Shown here in pieces: positions 20,589-30,458 of a DNA stretch of 64,000 nucleotides. Under the pieces are notes generated by a model that saw only the letters and a program-made list of their open reading frames with translations, ran no database searches and was not told the origin of the DNA. Each line of letters opens with the position of its first letter. The first letter of the stretch is position 1. A program made the position numbers and the translations under genes. The DNA is from Leishmania infantum JPCM5 (lineage: Eukaryota; Euglenozoa; Kinetoplastea; Trypanosomatida; Trypanosomatidae), in contig NC_009407.2 in NCBI RefSeq assembly GCF_000002875.2, positions 710,005 to 774,004 of the forward strand, read 5' to 3'.

Positions 20589-22160
20589 ATGACGCTCACA
20601 ACGACCCCTGCGCCGACCTTCAGCTCCAAGAAGGAGCTGTACGACTGGCTGGTGAAGCAGGTGGAGGCATTGGTGCATGATATGAGCAAGCGCTTCACTC
20701 CGCAGGCGAACCTGGTCATTGGCCTCAGCAACGTCGCGGCGCTCTGCTTTTACGAGCTGAACCGGTTCTGCAACCCCGAAGCGGCGCTGGAGAAGCTCAA
20801 GGTCAACTGGTTCGGCTTCTACCTCTTCCAAGCGCCTGGGCTGCTCGCTCTCGGGCCCTTCCAAGGCCGTCCTGCCTGCACGGAGATTCGCGTTGGGAAA
20901 GGCGTCTGCGGCACTGTCGCGGAGAGCGGTGAACCGCTAGTGGTGCAGAGCGTGCACGAGTTTCCCGGCCACATCGCGTGCGACTCGGCGTCGAAGTCGG
21001 AGATTGCCGTGCCTGTGCTGATTGAGAACGGAAGCGTCGTCGCCGTGATCGACGTGGACAGCACGGAGCTAGACCACTTTTCGGAGGAGGACAAGGAGGG
21101 CCTGGAGCGCATGGCCGCAGTGCTCGCGCAGCACCTCGACTTTCCCATGGCAAGGGCTCTGGCAGTGAACCCGGCGCTCGGGCTACCTGGCTACTCCGCA
21201 CTGGCCGGTGGCGATAAGGCGTTGCAGCCGCACGGCGACGCCGAGGCGGTCCCGCAGGCTGCACCCGTGACCACCACCACGACGGCACCGGCAACCACCA
21301 CGGCTCTGACGCGCATTCCTTTCTTTAAGGTGGAGGTGAAACAGCCGGACGTCACCACTAAATGCGTGCGTGGGTGGCAGTTCACTCGCACAAATCTCGA
21401 CTGCATCATGACGCAGGACGAGGCAAAGCAGCTGCAGGACTCGCTCGGCATCTCGGCGCTGCCGGAAATTGCCTTTCAGGGCAAGACGCTCTCGGTGAGC
21501 CCAGAGTCTGATCGAGAGCACCCCTGGCTGCACTTCAGTGTTGAGGCGCTCATGTGCAGCGCTTCCGAGTACTACCAGACGGAGGAGTTCAAGACACTGG
21601 TACACCCGCAGCTCCGCATCCCAGTTTCGCCGGGCTGGGAGTCGTTCCACTTCGAGAAGTACGACCCAAAGGTGGACTGGGCGTGGCGCAACAACTTCTG
21701 CGGGCTCGTCCCTGAGCGAGGGCGCCTCGTGGAGCGCCCGAGAGACGCCGCGGACGCACCGGGAATCAACTGGGACATCTTGAAAGATACAAGCCTTCCG
21801 ATTCTCTTCTACGGTGATTTCGACATGATGGAGGACGACCTGCACGATCACGGCATGGTGACGAGCAGCGTCAAGTACCGCGTGATGAGCTCCGCTTTCT
21901 TTGTTCTCTTCCGCCACTTTGTGCGCGTCGACAACCACGAAGTTTGGATGCGTGAGGTGCGAGTCTTTCACGAGTTTGGGAAGACTCGCACGCCGTCTGG
22001 GGTGCCGCACATCGTCTTTCTGGAGCAACTGCGCCATGCGCGCATTGCGGAGTCGGTGGAAGGCGTCGACTGGAAGTCCATGTCCCCCGACGCCATCTCC
22101 GCCAAGGCCACGGTCCTTCTTTCGCGTGAGTGGATGCTGGAGAAGGCGGCGACGCCATAG
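20589..22160 (+). CDS. Free methionine-R-sulfoxide reductase (GAF) fused to a TIP41-like domain
   Basis: The 523-residue protein joins two families. Residues about 10-190 are a GAF domain of the fRMsr type: NWFGFYL, LGPFQGRPAC, GKGVCGT, HEFPGHIACDSASKSEI and VIDVDST. Cys97, Cys107 and Cys131 match the spacing (10 and 24) of the three catalytic and resolving Cys of yeast fRMsr, so the enzyme should reduce free Met-R-sulfoxide. A Thr/Ala/Pro linker (about 205-240) leads to a TIP41 domain (about 250-500): GWQFTRTNLDC, LPEIAFQGKTL, then LPILFYGDFDMMEDDLHDHG, VKYRVMSSAFFVLFRHFVRVD. TIP41 proteins bind PP2A-type phosphatases and take part in TOR signalling. The fusion couples redox chemistry to a phosphatase regulator; the functional link is inferred. 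The frame is open to a TTG four codons upstream, but the ATG is preferred. Confidence 0.92.
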   Translation: MTLTTTPAPTFSSKKELYDWLVKQVEALVHDMSKRFTPQANLVIGLSNVAALCFYELNRFCNPEAALEKLKVNWFGFYLFQAPGLLALGPFQGRPACTEIRVGKGVCGTVAESGEPLVVQSVHEFPGHIACDSASKSEIAVPVLIENGSVVAVIDVDSTELDHFSEEDKEGLERMAAVLAQHLDFPMARALAVNPALGLPGYSALAGGDKALQPHGDAEAVPQAAPVTTTTTAPATTTALTRIPFFKVEVKQPDVTTKCVRGWQFTRTNLDCIMTQDEAKQLQDSLGISALPEIAFQGKTLSVSPESDREHPWLHFSVEALMCSASEYYQTEEFKTLVHPQLRIPVSPGWESFHFEKYDPKVDWAWRNNFCGLVPERGRLVERPRDAADAPGINWDILKDTSLPILFYGDFDMMEDDLHDHGMVTSSVKYRVMSSAFFVLFRHFVRVDNHEVWMREVRVFHEFGKTRTPSGVPHIVFLEQLRHARIAESVEGVDWKSMSPDAISAKATVLLSREWMLEKAATP

Positions 22161-23221
22161 CAACGTGTGCTGCGGGTGAGCTTCCCCTTGTTGCGTACTG
22201 CGGCCTGTGTGCCAGACTTGTGTACACCGAGCTGCTCCAACGCAGGGCTGGCGTGGCTGGTGCAGCTGCCGCTTCTCTGCCCCTTTTCGTGCTTCCCGCC
22301 ACTCTTTTTTCGTTTCGTGTGTTGCCCTCTCTGTGTGCGTCGAACTCGCTACCGCCGGCTCACGGCACTTTGCTCGTGCACGCCATCGCCTCCCCACACA
22401 CCCCCCGTCCATTCCGTGATGCCCGCGTTGCAGCTTTTTGTGTAGTGTTGGGGTGGCTCTCCTGATGCGCGGTGCTCGCCTCTCGTGTTTCCTGTGTCTC
22501 TCTGCTTGTGCAGTGATGGCCACGTGCACCTTTCGGACTTGTCTCTCTTCCTCTCTCCGTGCGGGCACCTCTACATGTGCTTCACAAGCGCACGCACACA
22601 GACGCGCCCGTCCCTCTGCTGCACCGCCTCTTGCCCTCCCTATCGGGTGCTTAAGGGTGATGTGCTCTCCCCTATTCCTCTCGCATGCAGCCGCAGACAG
22701 AGGCACACAGTGCGCTTAACCCACAGAGGAAGCGTAGCCGCGGCATGTAATGGCAAAGGCAGGCGCGCTTAGAAGGTTCACCTTAGCTTCTCCACGTCTC
22801 CATCCGCGCCAGTGGCACACTCCGCCTGCCACCACGTGTGAGTGTCTTTGAGTTGACCGGCAGCGAAGCCGCATGCGCTCCTCACACCGTTTTCTGTGAG
22901 GCATTGGCAAAGGACCCCACCGGCCACTCCCTCCTGCCTGCTAGATGGTCTCCTGTCTTTCTCTCCATCGCCCTGTCCGCCCTCCCTTTTCTCGCTCTCC
23001 GACTGCTGTGTGTGTGTGTGTGTGTGTGCGTGCGGATATGTGCTCATGCGCGTGGCTGCACTTATTCCTCCCTACGGACGTCGCGACCGACTCACAAGGT
23101 CATACAGCCACCGTTGTATATTGTCTCCGTCTTCTGCTTCCATAGACTCTCCCATACACGTCGATAGACATACAGGCACAGCTGCCTTGCCGTCGCGCTT
23201 CGCACACTCGCGCAGGCAAGC
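22161..23221 (+). other. Intergenic spacer with TG microsatellite
   Basis: No gene is supported. A (TG)11 tract lies at 23007-23028 inside a C/T-rich leader, and the ATG of the next gene follows GCAAGC directly. Confidence 0.55.
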
Positions 23222-23884
23222 ATGGAGATATTAAAGAAGACAGCTGCCTTCCGGGTTCAGAAACAAGTGGAGGGGCGACCCGCTGAGGAGGTCACGCAGC
23301 TCTCTCTGAGCGGCGTACCGGCGCTCCCAGAGCTGTGGTCTCCCTACACTCACCTCACTCACCTTCTGCTGATCTGCATGAAACCGAAGCTCGTGAGCCT
23401 CGACATCCTTGACCTCAACAAGCTTCAGGCACTTCGCCTTCTGGATGTTAGCGACAACGCCGTTGCTGTTACTTCACCACCGCCGGCTGTGCCGTCGCTA
23501 GTTCGTCTGCTCATGCCCAACAATCAAGTGTCCTCCTTGGAGGAGGTGAGCCGGTTGGCGCAGAGCTTTCCGAACTTGGAAGTGCTGGACGTGGTGGACA
23601 ACGATGTTGACACCCCTGCGCACTTCGCCTCCGTTTTCGGGGCATTTCCGAAGCTGGTCGCCCTCAACTCGCGTACGCGCGACGGGACCGAGGTCGTGGT
23701 CGAAGACTCGGACGAGACGGACAGCGACGAGGAGTTCGAGGATAGCAGCGATGAAGAGAGTGACGACGAGGTGGGGCAGACGGGATCGTCCGGAAGCACC
23801 GGCAGTGAGACCGAAGAGGAGTCGGAGGGCGACGCGGAGCCGACGGCGAAGAGAACGCGCACGGAGGACGAAAAGGACGGCTGA
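23222..23884 (+). CDS. ANP32-like leucine-rich acidic protein
   Basis: The 220-residue protein has an N-terminal capping helix, then about four LRRs (LTHLLLICM, LQALRLLDVSDNAV, LVRLLMPNNQV, LEVLDVVDNDV) closed by the LRR-cap-like FPKLVALNSRTRDG. Residues about 156-205 are a long Asp/Glu/Ser tail (DSDETDSDEEFEDSSDEE...). A basic cluster (AKRTR) near the end could act as a nuclear signal. This is the ANP32 layout, LRR domain plus low-complexity acidic region. ANP32 proteins are nuclear phosphoproteins that act as histone chaperones, PP2A inhibitors and RNA-export cofactors. Length is close to the family norm (about 250). U2A'-type LRR proteins lack the acidic tail, so ANP32 is preferred. Confidence 0.8.
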   Translation: MEILKKTAAFRVQKQVEGRPAEEVTQLSLSGVPALPELWSPYTHLTHLLLICMKPKLVSLDILDLNKLQALRLLDVSDNAVAVTSPPPAVPSLVRLLMPNNQVSSLEEVSRLAQSFPNLEVLDVVDNDVDTPAHFASVFGAFPKLVALNSRTRDGTEVVVEDSDETDSDEEFEDSSDEESDDEVGQTGSSGSTGSETEEESEGDAEPTAKRTRTEDEKDG

Positions 23885-24596
23885 AGCGAGCCGAGAACCA
23901 CCTCGTCAAAGTAAATTCTTGGAGCGTGACGCGTGTGCCTGTCCGCCATCTTCGCAGTTTCCCTAGGAGCCGGCACGTGTATCTGTCTGCGTATATGTGT
24001 CACAGTGTCTCCACCATGACAACCTGAGAAGGAATGAGCCAGCGCGCGAGGGCTCGCGTGCGCTCAAGAGAGCCTTTCACGGTATTGCTTCTAAAGCCGT
24101 AATGGTGCACCTCGTCGAGGATTTTGAATCAACCATGGCGCACACATCGTCACAGAGGTCTCCGACTCGACTGCGATGGAAGACATATTTTCGGACACTA
24201 CGTTGGTATGCCCGTCTCTGTGTGGTGCCATCACGTCCTTTCCCGCACCGTCACCTTCGCCACACCTGTCTCTTTCTCTGCCTTCTCGCCCGCTCCTCGT
24301 TTCCGCCGCTCTCACTCGAATGTGCACCTGCGCACGTTGCACCACACATACATGGGCACGCTCAAACCCCTTGCGGCCTGTTCCGCTTATTCGCCCGGTG
24401 CTGCTCAGCTTGATGCTGTCTCTGCCACGTGCATTGCTGCTTTCTCCTTTGCGTTCGGTCACTCTGTCCCCGCCCTCCTTCTCTCCGCTCACCTCGCTCG
24501 TCGCGTCGCGCGGCCATTGCCGACAGCGGCCAAGGAGGAGACACAAAAACAAGCACGTTTCGGTGTCGCGTGCGCTCTCCGCTCCTGCGCCGTGCC
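23885..24596 (+). other. Intergenic spacer
   Basis: No gene is supported. It contains C/T-rich stretches between 24220 and 24500. The frame of the next gene is open for 56 codons before its preferred ATG, but that part has the composition of leader sequence. Confidence 0.5.
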
Positions 24597-25334
24597 ATGT
24601 CCCGCTACGATATCGCTAGCGAGCCTACCGCCGAGACCCTCGCGCTCAACTACAAGGCGGTGCGCGACACGGTGGCGCAGGAGAGCGGAAACCGTCGCGT
24701 CACGCTCATTGCGGTGAGCAAGACCAAGTCTCCTGCATGTCTTCTAAACCTGTACAACCTGGGCCAGCGCGTGTTCGGCGAGAACTACGTGCAGGAGCTG
24801 GGCGAGAAGGCCAAGGTGCTGCCCGAGGACACGGTGTGGCACTTCATTGGCCACTTGCAGAGCAACAAGGTGAAGGAGCTGCTGGAGGGGGTGCCCAACC
24901 TGCGCGTGATTCAGACCATCGACTCCGAGAATCTGGCGAGCAAGGTGAACGAGGGGTGCAGGAAGTACCGCGGCGGCCGGCCACTCGAGGTGTACATTCA
25001 GGTAAACACCAGTGGCGAAGAGACGAAGAGCGGAACGGAGCCTGGGGAGGCTACTGTGGCACTTGCCAAGTACATCGTTGATGAGTGCCCACTGCTGCGG
25101 CTGAAGGGACTCATGACGATCGGCATGCCCGACTACACAAGTCGACCAGAAAACTTTGAGTGTCTCACGAAGTGCCGGGAGGACGTGGCGCAGGCAGTGC
25201 AGATGGCGCCGGAGGACCTGGAGCTGTCGATGGGCATGAGTGGCGACTACGTGAACGCCATTCGAATGGGCTCCACCACCGTGCGCGTCGGAACCTCGAT
25301 TTTCGGCCAACGCTACTACCCACACAAGCAGTGA
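24597..25334 (+). CDS. Pyridoxal phosphate homeostasis protein, YggS/PLPBP family
   Basis: The 245-residue protein matches the YggS/PROSC (PLPBP) family along its length. The PLP-binding Lys is Lys42 in VTLIAVSKTK. The FGENYVQEL, WHFIGHLQSNKVKEL, IQTIDSENLA, VYIQVNTSGEETKSG and RLKGLMTIG motifs all occur in family order, and the C-terminal LSMGMSGDYVNAIRMGSTTVRVGTSIFG block binds the PLP phosphate. These single-domain TIM barrels bind and buffer free PLP, supplying apo-enzymes and limiting toxicity. Family length is about 230-275. The second copy of the 883-bp repeat starts about 320 bp after the stop, in its presumed 3' UTR. Confidence 0.93.
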   Translation: MSRYDIASEPTAETLALNYKAVRDTVAQESGNRRVTLIAVSKTKSPACLLNLYNLGQRVFGENYVQELGEKAKVLPEDTVWHFIGHLQSNKVKELLEGVPNLRVIQTIDSENLASKVNEGCRKYRGGRPLEVYIQVNTSGEETKSGTEPGEATVALAKYIVDECPLLRLKGLMTIGMPDYTSRPENFECLTKCREDVAQAVQMAPEDLELSMGMSGDYVNAIRMGSTTVRVGTSIFGQRYYPHKQ

Positions 25335-25650
25335 CGGGGGTAGGGAGAGGGTTCATGCATTCGTCAACACGCCCTCAGACAAGCAGCAGCGGCCCTCGCC
25401 TGCGAGCGTCGCTCTCCTCCTCATGCGGATGCGTGGAGAGCGGAGGGAGGCGGAGGGAGGGGGGTAGTTGGGTCTTTGCCCAACAAGTGTGCACCCATCG
25501 AAAGGGTCGGTAAGGCGATCAGGTGACGATGCCGATACGCGTGCGTTAAGGCGAGTGTGCACGCGCCTGCTTCTGTGCATTCCCTGTTGCGTTGCCCGTG
25601 GCAACCTCCAGAATCGTTTTCACGGCTTATCTAGTTTCTCTTTTTCTCTT
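25335..25650 (+). other. Short spacer between the PLP-homeostasis gene and repeat copy 2
   Basis: No gene is seen. A G-rich patch (GGAGGGAGG type, 25437-25467) is followed by a T/C tract that ends at the repeat boundary. Confidence 0.5.
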
Positions 25651-26533
25651 CCTTTCAGCGCGCCCACCCTCGGCCGCGCAACATGAGCTCGCCCCTGCTC
25701 CACCACCACCCTGACCCTGTCGCAGACTCCATCGCGTGGTGCGGGGCAGCGCCAGTAAACGTGCGTTGCAACGATGCGCCGGCTCCGCCATCTGCACGCG
25801 GCCTCAGAGTCTACCTCTACCCCCCGCTGAGCCGGCCGCCCTCACAGCCGCTCACCCATCATGCCGGTCGCCACCTGGTGGCGTCCCTCGGGGTGGCGCT
25901 CAGGCTCTCCCCCCTCCCACCACTCGTGGGCAGTGCGAGGGCCGTGTGTGTGGGATACACGCTCGAGTCGCGCCGGCACCCTGCCCGTCATGTGGATGGC
26001 ACCGACGTGCTCGATGTCGCGGGTGGTCCCGGCGCCGCACCATCCAGGACCTGGCCGCCGACATCAGTAGCGATGAAGCGCTCTGGGTTCGCCACGTCGT
26101 GGGCACTTGGCCCTGTCACCGCCGGAGGTTTGCTCTGGCATTCGGCATGGGATAGGCTGTGGAGGGGGATGCTGTGCCCTGTGGTGCCACGCACTGCGGT
26201 GTGTCCCCCCGTTGTCGGGCTTACCGTGTTCGTAATGAGAAAGCGAAAAGGCCACCAGCGCAGGGAAGCCTTTTACGTGGAAGCAGGGCTGTCTGCCGAG
26301 TCGCCCTCTCGAGGGCGGTCATCAGTTTTGGATGGCAGCCGGGTGAATGGAGTGATGCGCGTGTGACGGAGCACGCCTCTCGCGTCTCTGGTCTGCATGG
26401 AAAACGGCCTCCGCTGATGCAGCTGACGACAGTTTTCCTTGCAGCGTGGCGAGAATCCTCTTGAGGTGACGGATGCGTTGCTGTTGATGTGGTGATGAGG
26501 GAAGGAGACAACCACAGAGGAAAGTTGCGGCGT
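25651..26533 (+). repeat. 883-bp direct repeat, copy 2 (SIDER-like intergenic element?)
   Basis: Same orientation and apparently the same sequence as 10565-11447, with no indel between them. The left boundary is again a pyrimidine tract joined to CCTTTCAG; sequences outside the boundaries are unrelated. The 227-codon frame is at 25683-26366. It lies between the PLP-homeostasis gene and the LRRC57-like gene. Near-identity over 883 bp implies recent copying, gene conversion or strong constraint. Confidence 0.85.
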
Positions 26534-26804
26534 CTGACTCTCGTCCCCTACCCCACGCACAGATTTTCTTCAGCCTCTATCCGCCACACCTTTCTCTCTC
26601 TCTCAATGCGTGCGACACAAGCGCCAACACAGAGAGATGGATTTTGTTTGCGACCGCACCATCGAATGTGACGCGCGCGAGACTGACGTGGTGCGTTGCT
26701 ACAGGCTCTTATCGTCCTTCATTGAACTGGTAAGACTGATAAGACCTATACCCGCACACCCCGCTTGCCCACGCGCGCAAGAACACGAAGACTGCTAGAC
26801 GACA
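26534..26804 (+). other. 5' leader of the LRRC57-like gene
   Basis: A short spacer with T/C-rich sequence at 26536-26606. No gene is seen. Confidence 0.4.
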
Positions 26805-27722
26805 ATGGGTGGCGCTACTTCGAAAGATCGCTATGACCGCGCCGCTACCACCGGCATTCTGACGCTCAACACGCAGAAGGTCAAATCGTGGTCAAGCGTC
26901 ACGAAAGCCCTCACGAAGTTGTCCACTCTGCGCATCATCACGATCACCCACAACCCTCTCCGCGACCCCGTCCCGTATGCCTTCACCGCCCTTTCTCTCT
27001 GGCGCACGCTGGTTAGCCTGGACCTCTCTCACAACGGACTCACGTGCGCGTGCGCTCTCGGGAGTGAGGCACCGTTGTCCAAGACACACGCTAAGGAGGC
27101 ACGAACACGCATCGCGGCGGCTCCCGTGAGCAACGCTGCCCACAGCACCACACGGCTCCCCCTCGAGTCACTCAACATTTCCGGCAACGATCTGCACATG
27201 CTGCCTCCGCTCCTCGCTGCTCGCTTTCCGCGCCTGCGCCGCCTCGTCTGCACCGACAACAAGACGACGCTCGACATTCCGCTTTCGCTGGCGCGGTGCA
27301 TTGGCCCGAGTAAGAGCCTCGAGGTGGTCGCACTCCAGCGTAACCAGCTGAAGACCTTCGTTATCGCTGACAACACCGTCGATAAACCATTCCCGGCGCT
27401 GCGAGAGCTCCTCCTTGATCAGAACCACCTGGGCGGCACTGTGAGCTTGGGTTTCGCAGCGGACGAGGAGGCGCCAACGATGGCGTCGCTAAGACGGATC
27501 AGCTTAGATGAGCAGAAGGGAACGGAGCCGCTCCGCCGCGTCAACGCGGCCATTTTCGCGCACTGCCCAGGCCTCACTTCCCTTTCTCTCCAAGGTAACT
27601 GCAACGAGGAGGAGATCCATGACTCGCTCGTGCAGTCCGACATCTACCGCAAGTGGCAGGAGCGCCAAAAGGACGTTGTCGACAAGAAGCTTCACGCCGG
27701 TGGCCAAGCGGAGCTCATTTGA
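26805..27722 (+). CDS. LRRC57-like leucine-rich repeat protein with N-myristoylation signal
   Basis: The 305-residue protein starts MGGATSKDR, with Gly2 and Ser6 as in N-myristoylation signals. The conserved opening AATTGILTLNTQKV corresponds to AQKTGVFQLKDRGL of human LRRC57. LRRs follow (LRIITITHNPL, LVSLDLSHNGL, LESLNISGNDL, LRRLVCTDNKT, LEVVALQRNQL, LRELLLDQNHL). The C-terminal signature LTSLSLQGNCNEEE...YRKWQERQKDVVDKKL matches the LRRC57 ending (EGN, Y.KYMER, KKK). Human LRRC57 is about 239 residues; the extra length here is an Ala/Ser/Thr insertion at about 85-125 and a longer repeat near 215-245. A membrane-anchored scaffold role is inferred; the molecular function of the family is poorly known. 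Confidence 0.8.
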   Translation: MGGATSKDRYDRAATTGILTLNTQKVKSWSSVTKALTKLSTLRIITITHNPLRDPVPYAFTALSLWRTLVSLDLSHNGLTCACALGSEAPLSKTHAKEARTRIAAAPVSNAAHSTTRLPLESLNISGNDLHMLPPLLAARFPRLRRLVCTDNKTTLDIPLSLARCIGPSKSLEVVALQRNQLKTFVIADNTVDKPFPALRELLLDQNHLGGTVSLGFAADEEAPTMASLRRISLDEQKGTEPLRRVNAAIFAHCPGLTSLSLQGNCNEEEIHDSLVQSDIYRKWQERQKDVVDKKLHAGGQAELI

Positions 27723-28532
27723 CCCATGCCGTTTCGAGAATGCACTGCAGACCATCGTCTGGTCGTACGCGAAATACAGCGGCGAACCAATCCCTCAGCC
27801 ACAGCGTCAACAGGAGAGGCTCGCGGCTGGCCTGTTGGTGTGGACCTTGCCGTTGCTGCATTGAGGTAGCTGGCACAATATTTCATGTTGCTTGCTGTCC
27901 ATTATGGCGATGATGTTATTGCTGAGCTGATGTGGTGTGCACCTCTCTGTTTGTGTCGCAGTGTCACGCGTCTCCCGAGTAGATCGGCGCCTGAGCTGTC
28001 GGTCTTCATCTCTCGTCCGCTCTTTGTTGTCCTCCATTGTTTCTCCTGGGTGGCTCACCTTGCGTGCGCAGCTGCGCCTTATTCCTTCCTCTCTCTCCTC
28101 TCTTCCCTATTCATTTCCTTGTGAGCCTGATCGGTGAACTCCCCGACCGTCGAGAAGACGAGAAGTCATGGAAACCAAAACGAACGGCAGTGGCCCTCAA
28201 GAGCCGCATCGATGGAATCCGTAGCGCCTTGTGCTCGCCCTCAACTCCCTCTCTGCTTCTGTCCCCTTGACAGCCGCGAGGCACGCTCTCCCGCCTCCTC
28301 TAATCGCTTGTGGACCCCACCCACACCTCACACGCCGAAGTACCCTGGCCGCGAATACTCGCACACACACACACACATATATAGGACACACTGCCCACAC
28401 CTCTCGCACCCCATCAAGAGCGAATGGGGCAGTACACACGCGACGAGTGGTCGCTGTAGCGGCGCTGCTTCGCTGCATACCCCCCGACGCCACGCGTCGC
28501 GCTCGGTGTGCGCGTGCCGGGCTCGAGTCTGG
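27723..28532 (+). other. Intergenic spacer
   Basis: No gene is supported. T/C-rich patches alternate with mixed sequence, and a (CA)n/(TA)n simple repeat lies at about 28362-28384. Confidence 0.5.
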
Positions 28533-28848
28533 ATGGGCAGTCGCATGCTGACGGTCTGCGGACCCGATGGCGAGGAGGTCTCCCTCGACGAGCGCACACG
28601 CATCTCCGTGCAGCTCGCACCCGGGGGCACCCCGGGTGGCTTGGCGCAAGCGCCCAAGACGACGGTTTCAGGAAGCGCAGAGCTTGTCGGCGCAGATGCA
28701 GTCCACGCTGGCGCACCGGGCGCATGTAGCGATGGCAGGGCCGGGCTGTGTCTTCTACGTAGCCTCCCTCACCCCCCAGGCTCCGGCAGAATACGTGCGC
28801 TCAGCTTGTCAGCCCGACGAGGCGCAGTGCCTCAGGGGCGGCTACTGA
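28533..28848 (+). pseudogene. Possible short gene with a frameshift
   Basis: An ATG at 28533 opens MGSRMLTVCGPDGEEVSLDE followed by RTRISVQL, which looks coding. After about 28640 that frame becomes Gly/Ala/Pro-rich. A different frame then reads FQEAQSLSAQMQSTLAHRAH, VAMAGPGCVFYVASLTPQAP and AEYVRSACQPDEAQCL before a TGA at 28846-28848. One indel between about 28615 and 28670, where GGGGGCACCCCGGG invites slippage, would make a protein of about 105 residues. Neither part shows a known domain. Chance remains possible. Confidence 0.3.
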
Positions 28849-30458
28849 CGCACGCGGGGAGGGCGAAGGGGTGACGCCTGCGAAGGGGGCGCGTTGGAGG
28901 CGGGGGCCTCTCACTACCGTTTCGTGAGTAGAACCACCGAACCCAAAGCCGCAGCGAACCGCCAAACATCCGAGGGGAGAGCGCGCTCCCCCCTCACCCG
29001 CGGGGGGCATTCAAGTGGACGTGTGTGCACGGCTGCCCGTCCTCCCCCCTCTCCCCGCTGAGTGGCCGGCTGAGGGGCACTCCCGCAACGTTCTCTCTCT
29101 CACCCTCCTGTCGGAGGCAATGGAGGGATGTGCCGGTGTGCGCATCTGCCTGCCCTCCCTAGCCCGTCTTCCGCTCTTTCTGTCGGTCTCCGTCTCTTCA
29201 TCGTTTTCTCGCCACTTCCACGGAGGCATTCCCGACACAATTTTTTGGCTCCCCTGTGCCACTGCCAGCTGTGCGTCTTTCTCTCTGTATCGACGCTTGT
29301 GCTCGCATGTGAGCTGCGCGCGAGCAGGCTCAGCGACACCCTCTCCTGCCAGTAATGACCGCTCTGTGTATTTCTCCATGCCACTGTGCTCTCTCGCTCT
29401 CCGCACCCCATGTGCCCCGCCTTCTTTTCTCGCGCTTGTGCGTGTGTGCGTTTGTCGTCTGCCGAGGTTGCTGTTCAGCCCTCGTGGCCGAATCCTCTCC
29501 TACACGCGCACACATGCTCATGTGTGCACGCTTCGTCACCCGCCTCGCCACCCGCCGGTGGGTACTCGGTCCTCCTGTGCTTTTTTTTTGTCCCTCTTTC
29601 TCTTGTGCCGGCGTTGCTTCTTCAGCTCGCGCCCTCTCCCTGCCCATCTGTCTCCCACCCGTCACTCCTAGAGGCTCAGCTCGCCTCCGATTTTGCAACT
29701 TGAGCTGTGGAAGATGCAGCACCGCGCCAACCAATGCGTGCGCAGCAGGCAGGATGTCTTTTCCTTTCGTTTGCACCTATGCTTATATCGGTGCGTCTCT
29801 TCGTGTGCTGGTCTACTCGTCTGGGGAGTCTCTCTCGAGGGAACGCGAGAGGCAGGGGGGAGAGGTGGGACGTGGAAGGGCCGATGAGGGAGCGATGCAG
29901 CCAAGAGAGGGGGCGTGCCCGAGCTACCGAAGCGCACAGGCAAGTCGCACCAAGAAAAAAAACGCAAAAGGGCACAAGGGGAGCGATGATGATGTCGGCA
30001 GAGCAGGGGCAGGTGGAGAAAAACTCCTGCCCCCTCCCTTTGCTGCACCCTTCCCCAAATCCGTGGAGTATTTATTCTTCGATTTTGGAGTATGACAGGG
30101 TGAGCAGGGGGAGGTGCTGCTCATACGCGCGCTTTCTTCTTGTGCGCTCGCACATGTGACGCACTGCTTGCTGATCCTCCTCTCTCTTCTCGTCTTCACT
30201 CCACTGCCACTTCCCTGTCGTTTGGTTGTCGTGCTGGCTGCACTCGCTTCTCTCAGATGAGTGTCGGAGTGGCGACCCTCCTCGCTGCTGCTTCCGGTGC
30301 TGTGCTGCGCAGGTGACGCACATAAACTCATCAACAGCAGCCGGCTGCGGACGTTTGCCCACAGGCGCGCACACTCATCTGCACACACCTACAGTTTCCG
30401 TGTGCGCGGTGACCACCTTGCTCGGCATATCGCTTGTGTACCCGCGCACGCTGGCTCC
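28849..30458 (+). other. Intergenic spacer
   Basis: No gene is supported. The + strand is C/T-rich from about 29090 to 29470 and from 29580 to 29690. The frame of the next gene is open back to about 30261, but the preferred ATG is 30459. Confidence 0.5.
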
